DNA of 7,656 nt from a bacterium. GTDB taxonomy: Bacteria; Armatimonadota; Chthonomonadetes; Chthonomonadales; Chthonomonadaceae. The notes below the pieces were generated by a model. That model ran no database searches. It was not told the DNA's origin and saw nothing but the letters and a program-made list of their open reading frames with translations. Positions 7,635 to 7,656 of the stretch are shown piece after piece. Numbering within the stretch: position 1 is the first letter of the stretch; every line of letters begins with the position of its first letter. The stretch lies in the NCBI GenBank assembly GCA_021805405.1, contig JAJZFK010000072.1:1-7656 (forward strand). The letters are read 5' to 3'. Both the position numbers and the translations under genes were made by a program.

Positions 7635-7656
7635 CACGAATACCAGTTTGTAGCAG

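Larger units (their letters stand above)
7534..7656 (-). promoter_or_regulatory. AT-rich leader upstream of the operon, possible promoter
   Basis: This is the only non-coding stretch of more than 20 bases. Its centre is AT-rich compared with the genes. On the minus strand, TTTAAC (7597-7592) and AATATT (7575-7570), 16 bases apart, are a weak sigma-70-like pair (3/6 and 4/6 matches) that would leave a leader of about 30 bases before the ATG. Two copies of plus-strand GGTTAAA (7591-7597 and 7613-7619) lie 22 bases apart, roughly two helical turns, and could be a regulator site. The promoter and operator calls are both tentative. Confidence 0.3.

Noticed and set aside
1..7656. CRISPR array, tRNA, insertion sequence or phage genes
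   Set aside because: No regular direct repeats, cloverleaf, terminal inverted repeats, transposase or phage structural motifs were seen. Nearly every base is accounted for by the three genes.

Overview
The window is bacterial protein-coding DNA, read almost wholly from the minus strand. It holds three very large, head-to-tail genes: two complete (998 and 726 codons) and a third that is open for 775 codons and runs off the left edge. Base composition is mixed, near one half G+C. Each gene has a clear Shine-Dalgarno sequence six bases before its ATG, and the gaps between genes are 10 and 20 bases, so they look like one operon transcribed right to left. There is no rRNA, tRNA, mobile element, CRISPR array or taxonomic marker gene. 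The phylum cannot be fixed; mosaic glycosyltransferase/TPR proteins of this sort occur in several bacterial phyla.

Layout in transcription order. Bases 7656-7534 are a 123-base AT-rich leader with a possible weak terminator, a possible weak promoter and a spaced GGTTAAA repeat. Gene 1 (7533-4537) encodes two homologous methyltransferase-like modules, the first apparently without a working SAM site, followed by a GT4-type glycosyltransferase. Gene 2 (4526-2346) encodes a CgeB-like glycosyltransferase module, a TPR-like helical middle, and a C-terminal piece that resembles a decayed half of a GT4 domain. Gene 3 (2325 to the left edge) encodes a GT4 glycosyltransferase, a TPR linker and a GT2 glycosyltransferase with an intact DXD motif.

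Together the genes supply at least four probable glycosyltransferase modules (GT4, CgeB-like, GT4, GT2) and one probable methyltransferase. None shows a signal peptide or membrane segment, so they should act in the cytosol. The simplest reading is assembly and O-methylation of a surface polysaccharide or of glycans on a surface protein (S-layer, pilus or flagellin). The TPR segments could hold the enzymes together or bind an acceptor protein. The acceptor and the sugars cannot be read from the sequence. The most unusual points are the duplicated methyltransferase module with a degenerate first copy, the vestigial GT4 half in gene 2, and three consecutive multi-module proteins built from a shared set of parts.
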